From assembly GCA_038040485.1 (NCBI GenBank), contig JBBPIE010000027.1, positions 27,118 through 91,117 of the forward strand: a stretch of 64,000 nucleotides of DNA. The letters run 5' to 3'. This document shows positions 41,526-49,485 of the stretch, in pieces. Each line of letters begins with the position of its first letter. Position 1 is the first letter of the stretch. Position numbers and translations under genes: made by a program. Below the pieces are notes generated by a model, which saw only the letters and a program-made list of their open reading frames with translations, made no database searches and was not told the DNA's origin. The DNA is from Onstottus_B arcticum. Its GTDB lineage: Bacteria > Acidobacteriota > Blastocatellia > UBA7656.

Positions 41526-41973
41526 GGATTCGATCGGCTACAGACGGCAAGTACATACCAACATAGTAGAGCCCAACGAGGCGAGCCAGGTTGATAGCCT
41601 GGATCAACGGGACTCCGAAGGCCAACCCTATCAGCCTGGCTCGCCATGAGGTAGGGAACGCCACCACTCCTGCCAAGTACAGGCACGACGCTTCGACGCC
41701 ATCGCAGCCCATGGCAATGTCCATCGAGTAACGAGAAGAGTAAACCAGAGCACCGTTCGCTACGGCACCTGCGCCGAACAGGTTGATGACGGCTGCGACC
41801 GCTTTCGCCAGAAACTCAGTGTAGGGATTGATGACTCCCAACCGAACTCTGGGAATAACGCCAAACAACAAGTAGCAAGTCGCAAATATCAACACGAACA
41901 GCGCCAAAAACCGCAGCGGCTTGCGATTAGCCGTGAAGAACTCAATCACTCGCTCACTCGGCAACATACTCAC
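41431..41973 (-). CDS. xrtH: Exosortase H (XrtH-type)
   Basis: Exosortases are polytopic cysteine transpeptidase-like enzymes that recognise C-terminal sorting signals. The catalytic triad is in place: Cys90 in MGCDGVEASCLYLAGVVAFP, Arg131 in INLARLVGLYYVG and His150 in RIHDYVAQT. About five spans are seen in 180 residues, the size of short exosortases. The XrtH type recognises IPTLxxWG-like signals. The protein encoded immediately downstream at 42101-43969 ends in such a signal (VPTLSEWG). Assignment to XrtH rests on size, motif and that pairing. Confidence 0.88.
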   Translation of the reverse strand: MSMLPSERVIEFFTANRKPLRFLALFVLIFATCYLLFGVIPRVRLGVINPYTEFLAKAVAAVINLFGAGAVANGALVYSSRYSMDIAMGCDGVEASCLYLAGVVAFPTSWRARLIGLAFGVPLIQAINLARLVGLYYVGMYLPSVADRIHDYVAQTIVILLSTAILIFWLERFGVRHQRA

Positions 41974-42100
41974 CGGCCACCTAGCCAGGTTGGCAACGCC
42001 TACTGGTGCTTCGCGTTGGCCTTCAAGAGAAGAAGGGTTATGCTGGGCGAGCGGCGGCTAGCCATCGTCACTCATTAAGATGGTTGCCGACGCACACTGC

Positions 42101-43969
42101 TCAACGCCGCCGAGCTCCGCCAATCAACAAGTGCAGGATGAACGCAACCACGAGACCTGAAGTGAGAGCGCCGAGGATATCAACCGGGTTTGCCGAAAGC
42201 GCAATCAGCGCCAGCGCAATCCCCGCTTCGACGTACATCGCAGTGCGCGCCAGCAGCTTCCAGTCCAGGGTCTTTTCAGCTCCCGTGAACGCAGTAGAAG
42301 GAACTGCTGCCGCAAGTGACATTGCTGCCTTACTGTGTCCGACCAGGAAGAAGGTGCAAGCAGCAATTATGAGCAGCGCCATCAATATTGCCCCCCACTC
42401 CGATAGCGTCGGAACGGCGCTGCCAGGAGGCCCCGGAGGCCCAGGAGCCGGGAGCTGGAGGAAGTACGCTCGGCTGCCGGGACAGCCGTTTGCGTCGGTC
42501 GCTGTGATCGTGAAGCTGAATTGCCCGGCCGTGGTCGGCGTCCCCGAGATGACGCCGGTCGTCGCGTTAAGCGTCAAGCCGGGCGGCAGCGCCCCGCTCG
42601 AGACCGTGAAGGTGTATGGCGGCGTTCCGCCTACGGCCGAGATCGTCTGGCTGTAGAAGATCCCGAGGACAGCGAGGGGAAGCGTGGCCGGGTTCACCGT
42701 GATGAAAGGGCAGCCGGGCACGACCGGGATCACGATGGAGTACGGTCGGCTGCCTGGGCAGCCGTTGGCGTCCGTAGCTGTGATCGTGAAGTTGGACTGG
42801 CCGGCCGTGGTCGGCGTCCCAGAGATGACGCCGGTCGTCGCGTTCAGCGTCAGGCCGTTCGGCAGTGCCCCGCTCGAGACCGTGAAGGTGTATGGCGCGG
42901 TTCCGCCGACTGCCGAGACCGTCTGGCTGTAGGGCGTCCCGATGACACCGGGCGGCAGCGTTGCCGGGTTGACTGTGATGATGGGGCAGCCGGGCGCGCC
43001 CGCCATCGCGATGGAGTACGGTCGGCTGCCTGGGCAGCCGTTCGTGTCGGTGGCGGTGATTGTAAAGTTGAAGGTGCCTGCCGCGGTCGGCGTCCCCGAG
43101 ATGACGCCAGTCGTCCCGTTAAGCGTCAGGCCGTTCGGCAGTGCCCCGCTCGAAACCGCGAAGGTATATGGCGCGGTTCCGCCGACCGCCGAGACGGTTT
43201 GGCTGTACGGGGTTCCAACCACGCCGTTCGGCAGCGTTGCTGGGTTCACCGTGATGACCGGACAGGCGATGGCACCCGCGCACACGGTGACGCTGTTGGT
43301 ATCCATCGTCACGGCGCCGTTTCGCGCCAAGACTCTACCGGACACGTTTGCGCCGGTCGTCAGGGTGATGCTCGTGAGCGCCAGAATGTTCCCTACAAAA
43401 CTGGTGCTCGTGCCGAGCGTCGCAGAACTGCCGACCTGCCAAAACACGTTGCAATTCCTACCGCTATTGATCACCAGAACAGACGAGCTGCTCGCGGTCG
43501 TGAGCGAACTCCCGATCTTGAAGATGAAGAGCGCATTCGGGTTACCCAGGGCGTTGAGAGTGAGCGTTCCCGTCAACTGAGCCGACGACGAAAAACAATA
43601 GACCCCGGGCGTTAACGTGAGGCCACCCAGATTCTGACCGGTCAAGTCCACGTTGCACGCCGTGCCCGCTATGGCATTGTACGCAGTGGTGACATCGCTC
43701 TGAGCCTGAGCTGCGACTGCATCGTTGAGGTGTATCGTTCCCCCGGTCACCGTCCCCGGAGGAAAACCCGTGACAGCGGTACCTGGGCTGACGCCAAGGT
43801 TTCCGGTGACGGTGGTCGAGCCCGTATTGGTCACAGTCGAACCGCCGAGGACCCCGAAACTCTCCGCCGCACCCAGTGAGATCTGAGCCATCGCAGGAGA
43901 GGAGGCGAAAAATAACAATGCAAACGCAACGCTTGCCCAGAGACTCAAACACTTGTGATTGAAGTTCAT
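42101..43969 (-). CDS. DUF3494 ice-binding-type protein with VPTLSEWG sorting signal
   Basis: The 622-residue precursor has a signal peptide (residues 1-28, ending SSPAMA) and a DUF3494 beta-helix domain (about 30-232) typical of ice-binding proteins and adhesins (GVLGGSTVTNTGSTTVTGNL, FKIGSSLTT-like KIGSSLTTASSSSV). Three 92-residue Ig-like (He_PIG) repeats follow at about 237-512. A proline hinge (PAPGPPGPPGS) precedes VPTLSEWG at 519-526 and a span. Unlike normal IPTL-CTERM proteins, about 80 more residues with two further spans follow, ending GGARRR. It is the likely substrate of the exosortase encoded next to it. DUF3494 proteins need not bind ice; adhesion is an alternative. Confidence 0.85.
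   Translation of the reverse strand: MNFNHKCLSLWASVAFALLFFASSPAMAQISLGAAESFGVLGGSTVTNTGSTTVTGNLGVSPGTAVTGFPPGTVTGGTIHLNDAVAAQAQSDVTTAYNAIAGTACNVDLTGQNLGGLTLTPGVYCFSSSAQLTGTLTLNALGNPNALFIFKIGSSLTTASSSSVLVINSGRNCNVFWQVGSSATLGTSTSFVGNILALTSITLTTGANVSGRVLARNGAVTMDTNSVTVCAGAIACPVITVNPATLPNGVVGTPYSQTVSAVGGTAPYTFAVSSGALPNGLTLNGTTGVISGTPTAAGTFNFTITATDTNGCPGSRPYSIAMAGAPGCPIITVNPATLPPGVIGTPYSQTVSAVGGTAPYTFTVSSGALPNGLTLNATTGVISGTPTTAGQSNFTITATDANGCPGSRPYSIVIPVVPGCPFITVNPATLPLAVLGIFYSQTISAVGGTPPYTFTVSSGALPPGLTLNATTGVISGTPTTAGQFSFTITATDANGCPGSRAYFLQLPAPGPPGPPGSAVPTLSEWGAILMALLIIAACTFFLVGHSKAAMSLAAAVPSTAFTGAEKTLDWKLLARTAMYVEAGIALALIALSANPVDILGALTSGLVVAFILHLLIGGARRR
42434..43261 (-). repeat. Three tandem 276-base repeats coding for Ig-like domains
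   Basis: Codons 237-512 of the ice-binding-type gene consist of three consecutive units that are close to identical in DNA as well as protein (each begins with the ITVNPATLP segment and ends near NGCPGSRPYSI). High DNA identity suggests recent duplication or ongoing homogenisation. Confidence 0.9.
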
Positions 43970-44703
43970 GGCTTCACCTCCCGATGTGGTTCACCGCGTT
44001 TTCCGAAGCTGGTTCGTGCGCCAAAATGACAGTTGCGTCCGAGTCTAGTCCAATCCCTCATCGTTGGTCAATCTCAAACTCAGCAGGACAACTCGGGACT
44101 TTCGATTTGATTGAACCCGGTGGAATGAGCAAACGCGCTCATTCGTACAGTCCTGCTAGACGGAGGAGGAGATTTGCCTACCGGTTCGCGTTACTTTCGG
44201 GAGTGGATTATATGCGACTCCCTGTACCACATCTGCGTCAGGTCCAGGCCAGTAAGATACAACCCAATCGATCACAGGTGATATCAGGATAAGTCTGATT
44301 ATCGGATAAGCCGAAGTCTTACGGTCGGGTAGGGGTTCTCCCTATACGTCAGGCAACTCGATCGAGGATGCGGAAAGAAAGTTGCCCGAGTATGCGTGGG
44401 TTGGCGGGTCTGATCCAGTAGACACAACCATCGGGCGGATTTGGTACAGGGATGGAGGCTGACAAAAACTGACGCGCAGCAAGCTTCTCGGTGACCAGTC
44501 GGTTTTGTTCCGCTTCTTTCCGTAACCAGCTTTGGCACCAGTCGCAGAAGGCGCAGTAACACCCAAAGACTGCAGAGCCCCACCCTCGTCAAGGCGCTCT
44601 GCAACGCCAGCGACTGCATTCAGGTCAGCAATGCGAGCGCGGTAGCGGGACTGTCGACTCTATCCCTTTCTCGTGCGTTGTGCGGATGTCGCTGAATGCT
44701 GAG
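43970..44703. other. Long intergenic region, no gene identified
   Basis: More than 700 bases upstream of the ice-binding-type gene. A minus-strand frame of up to about 110 codons (44342 to about 44660) exists, but it has no family resemblance. The stretch could be a decayed gene or a long regulatory leader. I found no riboswitch consensus, tRNA or terminator here. Confidence 0.5.
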
Positions 44704-46881
44704 CTATCTCTTGGCAAGCGCGGCGCGTGTTTGCTGCTCGATGATTCGCTCGACGCAATCGGGAACTATCTCCCACGCAATCTCGCGAACGACGGAGTCG
44801 CCTATCTGAGCTACGACTCGCCTTACGATCTCGTCGATCACCAACGGCGAGAGCTCGACTGGCCCCGGCGGCGTGTCTCTCGTCTCGCCGTGCCCGTTCT
44901 CGTTCGTGGCCGCCGCAAGGTTGTCGACCAGTGCGCGCGAGAACTCAAAGCCTCGCTCGGGGTCCGATGGGTCGAGGTATTCTGCTGACGACTCGCGCGC
45001 TTCGACCGGTGACGCTTCGACGTCGATCGCGGCGAAATGCAACTGCTCCGATTCCCGTTCCCCGAGCTCGACCGCAGTGTCGGCAACGACGGCGGCTTCG
45101 AGCGGATCTGGTTCGGGGGCAGCATCTTCCGCAGGCACCTCGGCGAACTCGACCGGCATAACCATTGAATCGAGCCGTCCCGTGGAATGCGACACGGCAC
45201 TGGGAGAGGTCCAGTCGTAAGCAGCGGAGTCATCAATCGACGCCTCCGGGCTGAGAGACTCCTGCGACGCCTCGCTAAGCATGTCCGGTTGCAACGCTTG
45301 CTCGGGCACGTCGCGAAAAGGTTCGACCACTTCTTTGGCGGCGAAATCTTGAGATGCAGCCTCGACAAGCTGCTGTGCCTCCAGCGGCAGGTCGGCTGTC
45401 ACCAACTCGCCGGTTATCCTGCCCGACGTCGGATGTGGCTCAGGAACCTCCACAATCATAGCCGGAGCATCAGGCAAGAGCTCCAGGTTGAATTCGGTTA
45501 GCGTCGGCTCGTCGAGCGGCGCTTCAGGCGCGGCCGGTGTGCGGGGCAGTTCACCGGCGCCATCGGACAAAACGTCGCCAAGCGGTTCATCTGCCGTGAA
45601 CAAGCTTGAAGCCTCCACTGCAGCCGGAGCTTCGGAGAAGCGGAATGCGGCGGCTGTCTCGCCGCTGGCCTCGACCGAGACCGGGCTGCCCTCGGGCGGC
45701 TCGAGCATCGTCGTTTTCAGGTTGCGCGAGTCCTCGGCTTTCAACTCGGACGCGGCTTGTTCAACTTCTTCCATTCGCCATTCGATGGCATCTTGCGCCT
45801 GCCGGCCATCGAGCCGAACACCTGGCGGGATTGAGTCGTGCACTACGGCGCCCGAATCCAATTCGGAGTTCGCTGGCAAGGACTCGTCGAAATCTACAAC
45901 CATCTGTCGCTGCTCGAACGCTGCTGGCGAAGGAGCATCCTCCGTCCAGGGTTGAGCTTCAATTGCCAAGCCAGACGCTTCGAGAGGCTCGTCGCTCGAG
46001 GTGGCCGGCACGCCAAGCGATGGATCGGGCCAGGTCTGAGTTTCGATCTCCAGGCTCGGCTGTTCTGCCGTGCCTGCATTCGACGCAGAAGCGATTTCGA
46101 ATGATGAATCGAGCGCTTCGCCGGCGGACGCGTGGACTTCGGGCGTGAGTGGCGTTGAGGACTGGCTTTGTCCGGGCGGCGAGACGAGTTCGCCGGTGGG
46201 TCGCTCCCATGACGGCACGTCGCCGCTGTTGCCTTTGTCGTTCGAAGGCTGGAGGTCGACCGGGTGAAAGCTCAGAGACTCGCCGAGCGGAGCCTGTCCA
46301 AGATCGAGCGGCATGGTTTCGCCGTTCGTTTGGGTGACTGGTCCGCCTGGCAATTCAACCGGTTCCCACTCACCTGACGATGATTCAAAATCTATTGAGA
46401 CAGTCGATTCGACCGGCGTCGGCTCGAGCCAGTCGTTAGGTGTCGCGGCAACGATAGGAGTTTCGGGCTCGGCCGGCGCCGTCGTCACGGGAGGCCCCGT
46501 ACGCGGGCGTTCGGATTTTGCAAGTAACTTGCGGACCGTCTCGACAAGCGTGCGCGACTCAAAGGGTTTTGTCAGATGAGCATCGGCCTGGACGCGTCGC
46601 GCCTCGGCCTGGTCGAAAGGTTCAAATGCTCCGACCAGCAGCACGACGGGCACGTTGCGGAACTTGGCATTCTTCTTGATGACCTCGCAAAGCTCATAGC
46701 CGTTTTTGCCGGGCATGAAAATATCGGCAAGCACCAGATCGGGATTCACCTCGTCCAATCGTCTCGCGGCCATCTCGCCATTACTGACAGAAACCACGTC
46801 AATGCCTTCGTCGGCAAAGGTTAGATTGACCACCTTCTGAATGGTGATGCTGTCATCAGCGAGTAGTATTCTGCTTACCAT
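44704..46881 (-). CDS. Response-regulator protein with ~550-residue acidic tail
   Basis: Residues 1-122 are a receiver domain: acidic pocket in ILLADDSITIQKVV, phosphoacceptor Asp53 in LVLADIFMPGKNGYEL and Lys105 in AHLTKPF. The switch Thr/Ser is replaced (VVLLVGAFE). From about 125 to 670 the chain is acidic, rich in Glu, Ala, Ser and Pro, and probably disordered. The last 50 residues are a helical module (LVIDEIVRRVVAQIGDSVVR, EIAWEIVPDCVERIIEQQ) known to me from similar long receiver proteins of Acidobacteriota and Myxococcota. It may work as a polarity or scaffold protein, as FrzS-like proteins do; this is inference. No kinase gene is adjacent. Confidence 0.8.
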   Translation of the reverse strand: MVSRILLADDSITIQKVVNLTFADEGIDVVSVSNGEMAARRLDEVNPDLVLADIFMPGKNGYELCEVIKKNAKFRNVPVVLLVGAFEPFDQAEARRVQADAHLTKPFESRTLVETVRKLLAKSERPRTGPPVTTAPAEPETPIVAATPNDWLEPTPVESTVSIDFESSSGEWEPVELPGGPVTQTNGETMPLDLGQAPLGESLSFHPVDLQPSNDKGNSGDVPSWERPTGELVSPPGQSQSSTPLTPEVHASAGEALDSSFEIASASNAGTAEQPSLEIETQTWPDPSLGVPATSSDEPLEASGLAIEAQPWTEDAPSPAAFEQRQMVVDFDESLPANSELDSGAVVHDSIPPGVRLDGRQAQDAIEWRMEEVEQAASELKAEDSRNLKTTMLEPPEGSPVSVEASGETAAAFRFSEAPAAVEASSLFTADEPLGDVLSDGAGELPRTPAAPEAPLDEPTLTEFNLELLPDAPAMIVEVPEPHPTSGRITGELVTADLPLEAQQLVEAASQDFAAKEVVEPFRDVPEQALQPDMLSEASQESLSPEASIDDSAAYDWTSPSAVSHSTGRLDSMVMPVEFAEVPAEDAAPEPDPLEAAVVADTAVELGERESEQLHFAAIDVEASPVEARESSAEYLDPSDPERGFEFSRALVDNLAAATNENGHGETRDTPPGPVELSPLVIDEIVRRVVAQIGDSVVREIAWEIVPDCVERIIEQQTRAALAKR

Positions 46882-47472
46882 CTGAATCTCCCTTACGTTG
46901 GCTCGGCTTACGCGAGAAAATCGTCTTCGAACGATTCGAATCGTCGGGCAACTCTTTCCAAGCTTGGCCGGAGTCTAGCCCACCGCTGTTGTGTCCGCAA
47001 GCCGACCGCAATGACGCGGCGAGCTGCAATCGCCAACCTTTGAGACGTTCAATTAGGGGCTGAAATCTTGAGAGAAGAGCGGTTATTTCGAGGGCGAGGC
47101 GGCGTTTCCGCGCCGGTCCGGGCCGTCCCAGACCCGGATATTAGCACAAAAGAATTCGCGTGTCTCTAGTTAATAGGGAGTCGCCCGGGGCCGTATGCGT
47201 TGACGCCAACCGACGCGCACAGTCGGACGCCTGAGAGCTTGGCCGCCGTCGATTCTGTGGATCTTATCGGCCCACTGCCCGCTCAAAACCCACCTCTTTC
47301 GATCAAGAGAACAAGCTCAAGGCAAGCTGAGAGTATTGACTGGGAGCGCTTGCAATCAGGCGTTCGCGATTGTTGCTTTGGATCGAGCGCGTTCGTGACG
47401 GTTCCTTGACAGTCTCGAATGCCGGTCATCATAATCGCGGGTCACACCAACACAAGGAGCGCGCAAATTAGA
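46882..47472. other. Divergent intergenic region
   Basis: About 590 bases lie between the receiver gene and the M20 peptidase. There is a small palindrome (CGATTCGAATCG, near 46932). A 69-codon frame at 47200 has no ribosome site and is not called. The last 60 bases carry AAGGAGCG upstream of the peptidase ATG. Confidence 0.5.
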
Positions 47473-48849
47473 ATGGCAGAGAACGGGAAACTGTACGACA
47501 GCCTCGATTCATACATCCTCGCGTCGCGAGAAGGATTTGAAAACAAGCTGGCTCAACTGGTCGAGATTCCGACTATAAGCATGGAACCCGAGCGCGCGCC
47601 CGACATCAGGCACGGCGCCGAAACCGCCCGCCAGTATCTTGAAGCGATCGGCGCGAAGGCTGAAATCGTCGAGACGCCCGGCAACCCCGTTGTGTTCGGG
47701 AGGATCGAAAGCGATGCGAACAACCCGACGCTGACCATTTACAACCATATCGACGTGCAACCGGCAGATCCCGAGGAGTGGCACAAAGCGCCTTTCACCT
47801 TCTTCAATGAGAACGGGCGCTATGAAGGCCGCGGTACGACCGACGACAAGGGCCCGGCGCTTTCCGCGATGATGGCGGCTCATTATGCCGCGCAACACCA
47901 GGTACCGCTCAACATCAACTTCATCTGGGAGCTTGAAGAAGAAATCGGAAGTCCGAACTTCGAGCACTTCATAAAGAGTAACGTGAACCGCTTGAAGACC
48001 GATTCTATCCTGGTGAGCGACACGATCTGGATTTCGCGCGACCGGCCGGCGATACCTTACGGGCTGCGCGGCGCGATGATGCTGACGATGACGCTTCAGA
48101 CCGGCGAAAAGGATGTTCACTCGGGTCTCACCGGCGGGCCGGCCCGCAACCCGATCGGCGAACTGTGCAAGGTGATCTCAAAGTGTTACGACGCCGACAG
48201 CGGGCGAGTGAAGATCAAGGGCTTCTACGATAATGTGAAGCCGCCCACGAAGAAGGAAGTGAAGAGCTTTCTTGATTCCGGCTTCACGACTAAGAAGTTC
48301 AAAGCCGCGCACGAGCTAAGGAAGCTTCGGTTTGACGACGCCGAGCGCGTGCTCAAAGCCATAATGGCCGAGCCGACATTCGAAGTTCACGGCATAACAG
48401 GCGGCTACCAGGGACCGGGCGTGAAAACCATTGTGCCATACCGGGCGCAAGCCAAGATCAGTTGCAGGCTCGTTCCCGACCAGAACCCGAAGCGAGTCTT
48501 CAAGCTCGTCCGCGATTTCGTGCGCAAGCAAAATCCGGACGTGGTAGTCGAGTTCGAGTCGGCGCTTGGGCCTTACACCGGTGAGTTCAAGGGTAAGTTT
48601 GCCGACGCCGCAGCCGAAGCGATGAAGTATGCTTTCGGGCGCGAGCCGGCGTTTACTCGAGAGGGCGGCTCGATTGGGGCGGTTGTTACGATGAGAGAAC
48701 ACTTGAAGGCGCCGATCGTGTTTCTCGGGCTCTCGCTCCCGGAGCACGGCTATCATGCGAAGAATGAAAACTTCGATTGGGGGATGGCTTCGGGCGGGAT
48801 GAAGATGTTCGTGAGATACTTCGACAATGTAAGCCAACTGCCTCGATGA
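47473..48849 (+). CDS. M20 family metallopeptidase (dipeptidase-like)
   Basis: The 458-residue enzyme (ATG at 47473, after AAGGAGCG) belongs to the two-zinc M20 peptidases close to carnosinase-type dipeptidases. Zinc and catalytic motifs are YNHIDVQP (His, Asp), GRGTTDDKGPALSAM (bridging Asp), WELEEEIGSPNF (general-base Glu and metal Glu), VSDTIW (Asp) and PEHGYHAKNENF (His). The lid domain begins near DVHSGLTGGPARNPIGELC. No signal peptide, so it is cytoplasmic, probably in peptide turnover. The longest frame adds 18 unlikely residues. Confidence 0.9.
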   Translation: MAENGKLYDSLDSYILASREGFENKLAQLVEIPTISMEPERAPDIRHGAETARQYLEAIGAKAEIVETPGNPVVFGRIESDANNPTLTIYNHIDVQPADPEEWHKAPFTFFNENGRYEGRGTTDDKGPALSAMMAAHYAAQHQVPLNINFIWELEEEIGSPNFEHFIKSNVNRLKTDSILVSDTIWISRDRPAIPYGLRGAMMLTMTLQTGEKDVHSGLTGGPARNPIGELCKVISKCYDADSGRVKIKGFYDNVKPPTKKEVKSFLDSGFTTKKFKAAHELRKLRFDDAERVLKAIMAEPTFEVHGITGGYQGPGVKTIVPYRAQAKISCRLVPDQNPKRVFKLVRDFVRKQNPDVVVEFESALGPYTGEFKGKFADAAAEAMKYAFGREPAFTREGGSIGAVVTMREHLKAPIVFLGLSLPEHGYHAKNENFDWGMASGGMKMFVRYFDNVSQLPR

Positions 48850-48876
48850 TATGCTTTGAGGATTCGAGGGATACCG

Positions 48877-49107
48877 ATGAAAGCTAGAATCGAGGTTGAT
48901 CCGAGTATTCACTTTGGCAAGCCTTGCGTGGCGGGCACAAGGATCCCTGTGGTCAACGTCCTTGAACTGGTCGGCGAGGGGCTGACGTTTGATGAGATAG
49001 TACGAGACTACTACCCGGATCTTCAGATCGAAGACGTTCGTGCGTGCATTGCGTTTGCAATCGACATCGTTGAGTCAGAGGATATTCATATTTCGGTGCC
49101 TTCGTGA
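48877..49107 (+). CDS. DUF433 antitoxin of a DUF433/DUF5615 pair
   Basis: From the ATG at 48877 the protein has 76 residues: ARIEVDPSIHFGKPCVAGTR, IPVVNVLELVGEGLTFDEIV, then DYYPDLQIEDVRACIAFAID. DUF433 proteins are HTH-like antitoxins whose partner is a DUF5615 PIN-like nuclease. The next gene is exactly that, overlapping by four bases. The longer frame begins with TTG at 48856 and is less likely. Confidence 0.88.
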   Translation: MKARIEVDPSIHFGKPCVAGTRIPVVNVLELVGEGLTFDEIVRDYYPDLQIEDVRACIAFAIDIVESEDIHISVPS

Positions 49108-49457
49108 GGCTCCTGCTTGATCAATGTGTCTACGCAGCGACCGCCAGGTTTCTCAGGGACTCCGGCCATGACGTTGTCACCGCGAGTGAATTAGGTCATT
49201 CTCGTTCAGCCGATTCAGAGTTGCTGGCACTGGCTCAGCAGCAAGGCCGCGTACTCGTGACAAGAGATAGGGACTTTGGCGGATTGGTCCACGTGAAGGG
49301 TTTGGGTGCCGGAGTCATTTACCTTCGAATTTCTCCCTCTACATCGAGAGCTGGTCATACCGAACTCGAGCTAGTCCTACGGACCTACTCTGAGGATGAG
49401 CTCAGGCACGCTTTTGTCGTAGTCGGGCCAGGGCGCCACAGGTTCAGAAGGTTGTAA
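49104..49457 (+). CDS. DUF5615 PIN-like toxin
   Basis: The 117 residues follow the DUF5615 family (VapC-related PIN fold): MRLLLDQCVYAATARFLRDS, GHDVVTASELG, ADSELLALAQQQGRVLVTRD and DRDFGGLVHVKG. Conserved acids (Asp6, Glu40-region, Asp60 and Asp62 region) would chelate metal for RNA cleavage. The GTG start overlaps the DUF433 stop, so the two are translationally coupled. Confidence 0.88.
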   Translation: MRLLLDQCVYAATARFLRDSGHDVVTASELGHSRSADSELLALAQQQGRVLVTRDRDFGGLVHVKGLGAGVIYLRISPSTSRAGHTELELVLRTYSEDELRHAFVVVGPGRHRFRRL

Positions 49458-49485
49458 CGAGTAGCTGGTCGCACGTCCAAGATTC

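Noticed and set aside
43970..44300. Riboswitch (cyclic di-GMP type) upstream of the exosortase substrate gene
   Set aside because: I looked for the conserved loop motifs and could not match them.
44299..44660. Minus-strand frames in the gap upstream of the ice-binding-type gene
   Set aside because: No ribosome site, no recognisable family and overlapping frames of equal quality; listed only as possible decayed sequence.
47200..47409. 69-codon plus-strand frame before the M20 peptidase
   Set aside because: No ribosome site and low-complexity content; not supported as a gene.
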